10,247 bases of DNA from JBGOTP01 sp041476545. Its GTDB lineage: Bacteria > Acidobacteriota > Vicinamibacteria > Vicinamibacterales > CAVVIG01. Position 1 is the stretch's first letter, and each line of letters begins with the position of its first letter. Below the pieces are notes generated by a model. It did no database searches. It was not told the DNA's origin and saw nothing but the letters and a program-made list of their open reading frames with translations. Positions 7,587 through 10,247 of this stretch are shown here, piece by piece. The position numbers and the translations under genes are program-made. The stretch is from NCBI GenBank assembly GCA_041476545.1, contig JBGOTP010000177.1:1-10247 (forward strand), written 5' to 3'.

Positions 7587-8047
7587 AGGCGCGATCGCTC
7601 GATCAGACCCTCGCGAAGGCCGCCCTTCTGTCGCAGTCTTCGCTCCATCCTTGCCATGACCCCGTCGTCGTCGTGGTGATCGTAACCCAGGAGATGCAGC
7701 AGCCCGTGCAGCGCCAGAATCCGCAGTTCCGTTCGCTCATCATGTCCGGCCGCGCGTGCCTGACGGCGCGCGACGCCGCGCGCGATGACGATGTCTCCCA
7801 GACAGAGGCTAGAGACTGGAGGTTGGAGGTTGGGAGCGTATCGAAAACTGAGCACATCCGTGGTGGAATTTTTCCGTCGATATCGCCGATTCAGCGCACG
7901 GATGCGCGCGTCGCTGATGAGCGCCACATTGACGAGCCCCCGGGCTCGGGCGGGCGCCACGCGCGTGAGCCATCCGGACAAGCCTAAGGCGGCCGCGCGG
8001 CTGCCTCCCTCATCCGATACAACGACACGTATGCCGCCGGGTGCCAT
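7583..8047 (-). CDS. ybeY: Endoribonuclease YbeY (rRNA maturation factor)
   Basis: YbeY is a zinc-dependent protein needed for 16S rRNA 3'-end maturation and 70S quality control. It has 154 residues, normal length. The metal site is complete: HGLLHLLGYDH, with His114, His118 and His124. LNRRYRRKNSTTDVLSF (52-68) is the conserved segment with the invariant arginine, and LGDIVIA (83-89) the following strand. Between these two strands, residues 71-81 are encoded by a tandem seven-base repeat (see that entry); the resulting loop is Pro/Ser-rich and unlike the usual family sequence, but of similar length to the E. coli loop. The ATG at 8047 is five bases after the phoH stop with no clear Shine-Dalgarno. 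The stop overlaps the next gene as GTGA. Together with PhoH/YbeZ and the CorC-like protein it forms the familiar ybeZ-ybeY-ybeX set. Confidence 0.97.
   Translation of the reverse strand: MAPGGIRVVVSDEGGSRAAALGLSGWLTRVAPARARGLVNVALISDARIRALNRRYRRKNSTTDVLSFRYAPNLQPPVSSLCLGDIVIARGVARRQARAAGHDERTELRILALHGLLHLLGYDHHDDDGVMARMERRLRQKGGLREGLIERSRL
7804..7838. repeat. Tandem heptanucleotide repeat inside ybeY
   Basis: On the plus strand five consecutive seven-base units can be read: agaggct (7804-7810), agagact (7811-7817), ggaggtt (7818-7824), ggaggtt (7825-7831) and a decayed gggagcg (7832-7838). The consensus is roughly RGAGRYT. The two central units are identical. The tract is purine-rich on one strand, unlike the flanking GC-balanced coding DNA. 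Thirty-five bases of period seven keep the reading frame open and encode residues 71-81 of YbeY. Heptamer arrays (STRRs) are known as dispersed repeats in cyanobacterial genomes; kinship with those is not implied. Confidence 0.7.
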
Positions 8048-8052
8048 GGGAA

Positions 8053-9009
8053 TCAGGTGCGCGTGCCAACCGGCTGGGAGAATGACTCGTACGCCTTCAC
8101 GATCTGTTGCACCAGTTTGTGGCGAACCACATCGCGCTCGTCGAAATAGACAAACGAAATGCCTTCGATCCCGCCGACAACCTTCATTGCTTCCACCAGC
8201 CCAGACACCCGGCCTACCGGTAGATCCACCTGTGTGATATCTCCGGTGATCACCGCCTTCGAGCCGAAGCCCAGACGGGTCAGAAACATCTTCATCTGTT
8301 CGGTGGTGGTGTTCTGCGCTTCATCCAGGATGACGAACGCGTCATTGAGAGTCCGGCCGCGCATGAATGCAATCGGGGCAATCTCGATCGTCCCGCGCTC
8401 GATGTAACGCGCGACACGCTCCCCGTCGAGCATGTCGTACAGGGCGTCGTAGAGCGGCCGGAGGTATGGATTGACCTTTTCCTGCAGATCGCCGGGCAGG
8501 AACCCCAGCTTTTCCCCCGCCTCGACCGCGGGTCGCGCAAGGATGATCCGGGTCACCTTCTTCGCGAGAAGAAACGACACGGCCTGCGCCATGGCGAGAT
8601 ACGTCTTCCCTGTCCCCGCCGGACCGATCCCAAAGACAATGTCGTTTGTCTCGATCGCATCGACATAGCGCCGCTGATTGATCGTCTTGGGCGCCACGCG
8701 CCGCTTGCCCGGGGTGAGACTGCCCTTGAGGAAGTACTCGCGCAGATCAACCGCTTGATCCTGCGCCACAAGATCCGAGGCCGTCTTCACGTCCGCGTTG
8801 GAGAGTTTGTAGCCCTCGCGCAGCAACGAAGACAGCTGCGCGACGACGCGCTCGACGAGTTCCGGACCCGGAGTGTCACCATCCACAAGGAGCTCGTGCC
8901 CCTGCGTGCGAACGTGGACGTTGAAGCGCGTCTCGAGGTGCTTGAGGTTCTCGTCATAGGAACCGATGAGCGTCTCGATGCCTTCCTCCGGAAGGTTGAT
9001 CCGCTTCAT
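8053..9009 (-). CDS. phoH: PhoH family ATPase (YbeZ type)
   Basis: This is a P-loop ATPase of the PhoH/YbeZ family, thought to act as an RNA-dependent ATPase or helicase-like partner of YbeY in RNA processing. It has 318 residues, typical for the family. The N-terminal about 1-75 is a small nucleic-acid-binding-like domain (IETLIGSYDENLKHLETRFNV pattern, matched in blocks). Walker A GPAGTGKT is at 129-136, and the LARPAVEAGEKLGFLPGD block at about 157-174 is characteristic. Walker B FVILDEAQN is at 225-233, with the TGDITQVDLP motif at 255-264. The start ATG at 9009 is preceded directly by an in-frame TAG, so it cannot be extended. AAAAGGA lies 14 bases upstream, a longer spacing than ideal. 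It is the first gene after the TATAAT promoter candidate and lies five bases before ybeY. PhoH is a misleading historic name; a phosphate-starvation role should not be assumed. Confidence 0.97.
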   Translation of the reverse strand: MKRINLPEEGIETLIGSYDENLKHLETRFNVHVRTQGHELLVDGDTPGPELVERVVAQLSSLLREGYKLSNADVKTASDLVAQDQAVDLREYFLKGSLTPGKRRVAPKTINQRRYVDAIETNDIVFGIGPAGTGKTYLAMAQAVSFLLAKKVTRIILARPAVEAGEKLGFLPGDLQEKVNPYLRPLYDALYDMLDGERVARYIERGTIEIAPIAFMRGRTLNDAFVILDEAQNTTTEQMKMFLTRLGFGSKAVITGDITQVDLPVGRVSGLVEAMKVVGGIEGISFVYFDERDVVRHKLVQQIVKAYESFSQPVGTRT

Positions 9010-9051
9010 CTAGCCGAGATATGTCCTTTTATTGCAGTCACTTAGCAACTC

Positions 9052-9057
9052 ATTATA
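9052..9057 (-). promoter_or_regulatory. Candidate -10 box (TATAAT) for the phoH-ybeY-corC-era unit
   Basis: A perfect TATAAT on the minus strand lies 42 bases before the phoH start, in the AT-richest part of the 107-base aspS-phoH gap. No good -35 is found: the best is TTACGG (9081-9076) at 18 bases spacing, matching only two of six positions. An activator or a weak promoter is possible. Initiation would be near 9045 with a leader of about 36 bases containing AAAAGGA. Confidence 0.45.
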
Positions 9058-9102
9058 CCGTTCCTTCCGCGCTGGCCGTAAGTGCCGTGCCCACAGTCGT
9101 TT

Positions 9103-9114
9103 GGCGAGCTCGCC
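9103..9114. repeat. Perfect 12-bp palindrome after aspS
   Basis: GGCGAGCTCGCC is its own reverse complement and begins two bases after the aspS stop codon. As RNA it could only form a four-pair stem with an AGCU loop, and no T tract follows, so it is not a standard intrinsic terminator. It might bind a dimeric protein or be chance. Confidence 0.35.
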
Positions 9115-9116
9115 TC

Positions 9117-10247
9117 CTACTTCTTGGGCTCGACGACGCGGATGTGCAATTCTCGCAGCTGCCTGTCCGATACGGGCGCGGGAGCACCCATGAGCAGGTC
9201 TTCCGCGTTCTGCGTCATCGGAAAGGCGATAACTTCGCGGAGGTTGGGCTCCTGCGCCAGCAGCATGACGATGCGGTCGATGCCAGGGGCCAATCCCCCG
9301 TGCGGCGGGGCGCCAAAGCGGAAGGCATTGAGCATGCCGCCAAACCGTTTCTCGACCTCCTCCCCTCCATAGCCGGCGATCTCGAACGCGCGAAGCATGA
9401 CGTCGGGACGGTGATTCCGAATGGCCCCGCTCGACAGCTCCACCCCGTTGCAGACAATGTCGTATTGGTACGCCTTGATGGACAGCGGATCTCTGGTATT
9501 GAGCGCATCGAGCCCGCCCTGCGGCATCGAGAACGGGTTGTGGCTGAACGCGATCTGATTGGTCTCCTCGTCGCGCTCGTAGAACGGGAAGTCCGTGACC
9601 CAGCAGAAGCGATAGGCGTTATCTTCGAGCAGCCCGAGTTCGCGCGCCAGATGACCGCGCAGCCCGTCGACCGGACGCATGAGGCTCTTGGTGGATCCGC
9701 TCGCGAAAAAGACCGCATCTCCGCGCTCGACACCGATGGCCCGAAAGAGCTGTTCGCGCCGCCCGTCGGGCAGATACTTCGCCAGCGGCCCCTTCGGCGT
9801 CTCGCTCGCCACGATGTACGCCAGCCCACCCAGCCCGAGCGACTCGGCCAGCGCCACCGTCTTGTCGAAGAAGCTCCTGGACCGATCCGCCGCGCCGGGC
9901 GCGCGAATCGCGCGGACCACGGCTCCCTCTTCGACCGCACGGGCAAAGACGGCAAACTCCGCCCCCCGGAAGATTTCAGTCACGTCCGTCGCTGTAATCG
10001 GGTTTCGAAGATCCGGTTTGTCCGTCCCGTACATCGTCATCGCATCATCGAAGGCGATACGCGGGAACGGCGTGTCGGAGACCGTCCAATCCGAAAATTC
10101 ACGGAACACGCCCGCGAGCACGGGCTCAATCGCTGCAAAGACGTCCTCCTGAGTCACGAACGAGAGTTCGACGTCGAGCTGGTAGAACTCGCCGGGCGAA
10201 CGATCGGCGCGCGCGTCTTCGTCTCGAAAGCAAGGCGCAATCTGAAA
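9117..10247 (-). CDS. aspS: Aspartate--tRNA ligase, C-terminal part (5' end beyond window)
   Basis: This is a class II synthetase that charges tRNA-Asp (or tRNA-Asp and tRNA-Asn if non-discriminating). The 376 residues here start inside the catalytic domain; about 210-220 residues, including the anticodon-binding OB fold and motif 1, lie outside. Numbering from the window edge, class II motif 2 begins with FRDEDARADR (7-16), followed by SPGEFYQLD (17-25) where many bacterial enzymes have QPEFTQLD. The bacterial-type GAD insertion domain spans about 85-190 and includes SFFDKTVALAESLGLGGLAYI (in blocks). Catalytic-core blocks WVTDFPFYERDEET, AFSHNPFSMPQ, YDIVCNGVELSSGAIRNHRP (in blocks) follow. 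Motif 3 is GLAPGIDRIVML (about 318-329). The C-terminal tail AFPMTQNAEDLLMGAP is complete, ending VEPKK and TAG. The anticodon domain that would tell discriminating from non-discriminating forms is not visible. Confidence 0.97.
   Translation of the reverse strand, partial: FQIAPCFRDEDARADRSPGEFYQLDVELSFVTQEDVFAAIEPVLAGVFREFSDWTVSDTPFPRIAFDDAMTMYGTDKPDLRNPITATDVTEIFRGAEFAVFARAVEEGAVVRAIRAPGAADRSRSFFDKTVALAESLGLGGLAYIVASETPKGPLAKYLPDGRREQLFRAIGVERGDAVFFASGSTKSLMRPVDGLRGHLARELGLLEDNAYRFCWVTDFPFYERDEETNQIAFSHNPFSMPQGGLDALNTRDPLSIKAYQYDIVCNGVELSSGAIRNHRPDVMLRAFEIAGYGGEEVEKRFGGMLNAFRFGAPPHGGLAPGIDRIVMLLAQEPNLREVIAFPMTQNAEDLLMGAPAPVSDRQLRELHIRVVEPKK

Noticed and set aside
7591..7598. HIP1-like octamer GCGATCGC as a sign of cyanobacterial origin
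   Set aside because: Only four copies were seen and the gene content and order do not point to cyanobacteria.
9103..9114. Intrinsic terminator after aspS
   Set aside because: The palindrome gives only a four-pair stem and no T tract follows on the minus strand.
1..10247. CRISPR arrays, insertion sequences, toxin-antitoxin or defence genes, rRNA or tRNA genes
   Set aside because: No spaced direct-repeat array, transposase motif, inverted terminal repeats or structural RNA gene could be found; the window is almost entirely conserved core genes.

Overview
The window is a compact block of bacterial housekeeping genes, all transcribed from the minus strand. It is GC-rich (low 60s percent by eye) and almost fully coding; the largest gaps are 107 and 94 bases. 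Reading in the direction of transcription (high to low coordinate), the order is: 3' part of aspS, phoH (ybeZ), ybeY, a CBS-domain CNNM/CorC-type membrane protein, era, recO, glyQ, glyS, and the 5' part of ppdK, which runs off the left edge. The organism cannot be fixed from this alone. The GC content, the phoH-ybeY-corC-era-recO-glyQS-ppdK order and the 'SPGEFYQLD' variety of AspRS suggest an uncultured-type soil or sediment bacterium, perhaps Acidobacteriota (Vicinamibacteria-like); other GC-rich, deeply branching Gram-negative phyla remain possible.

Right-hand part (10247-9010): aspS ends at 9117. A 107-base gap follows with a perfect 12-bp palindrome just after the stop codon and a perfect TATAAT box that probably drives phoH.

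Middle part (9009-5434): phoH, ybeY, corC-like and era form a tight unit, with a 5-base gap and then GTGA and ATGA stop/start overlaps. PhoH/YbeZ and YbeY are RNA and ribosome-maturation partners, and Era is the 16S rRNA/30S assembly GTPase, so the cluster is about ribosome maturation with one membrane transporter-like protein embedded. The ybeY gene holds a tandem heptanucleotide repeat in its coding sequence.

Left-hand part (5433-1): a 94-base gap with a candidate sigma70-type promoter precedes recO. RecO overlaps glyQ by GTGA, glyQ and glyS are 3 bases apart, and ppdK follows glyS after 39 bases. This unit joins recombinational repair, glycyl-tRNA charging and pyruvate/PEP interconversion. 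PPDK here has an unusual basic N-terminal tail.

I looked for an unknown system on both strands and did not find one. The large plus-strand open frames are antisense shadows of conserved genes. The points most worth a second look are the heptamer repeat inside ybeY, the basic tail on PPDK, the RecO without zinc-finger cysteines, the glyS/ppdK frame arrangement and the two candidate promoters.
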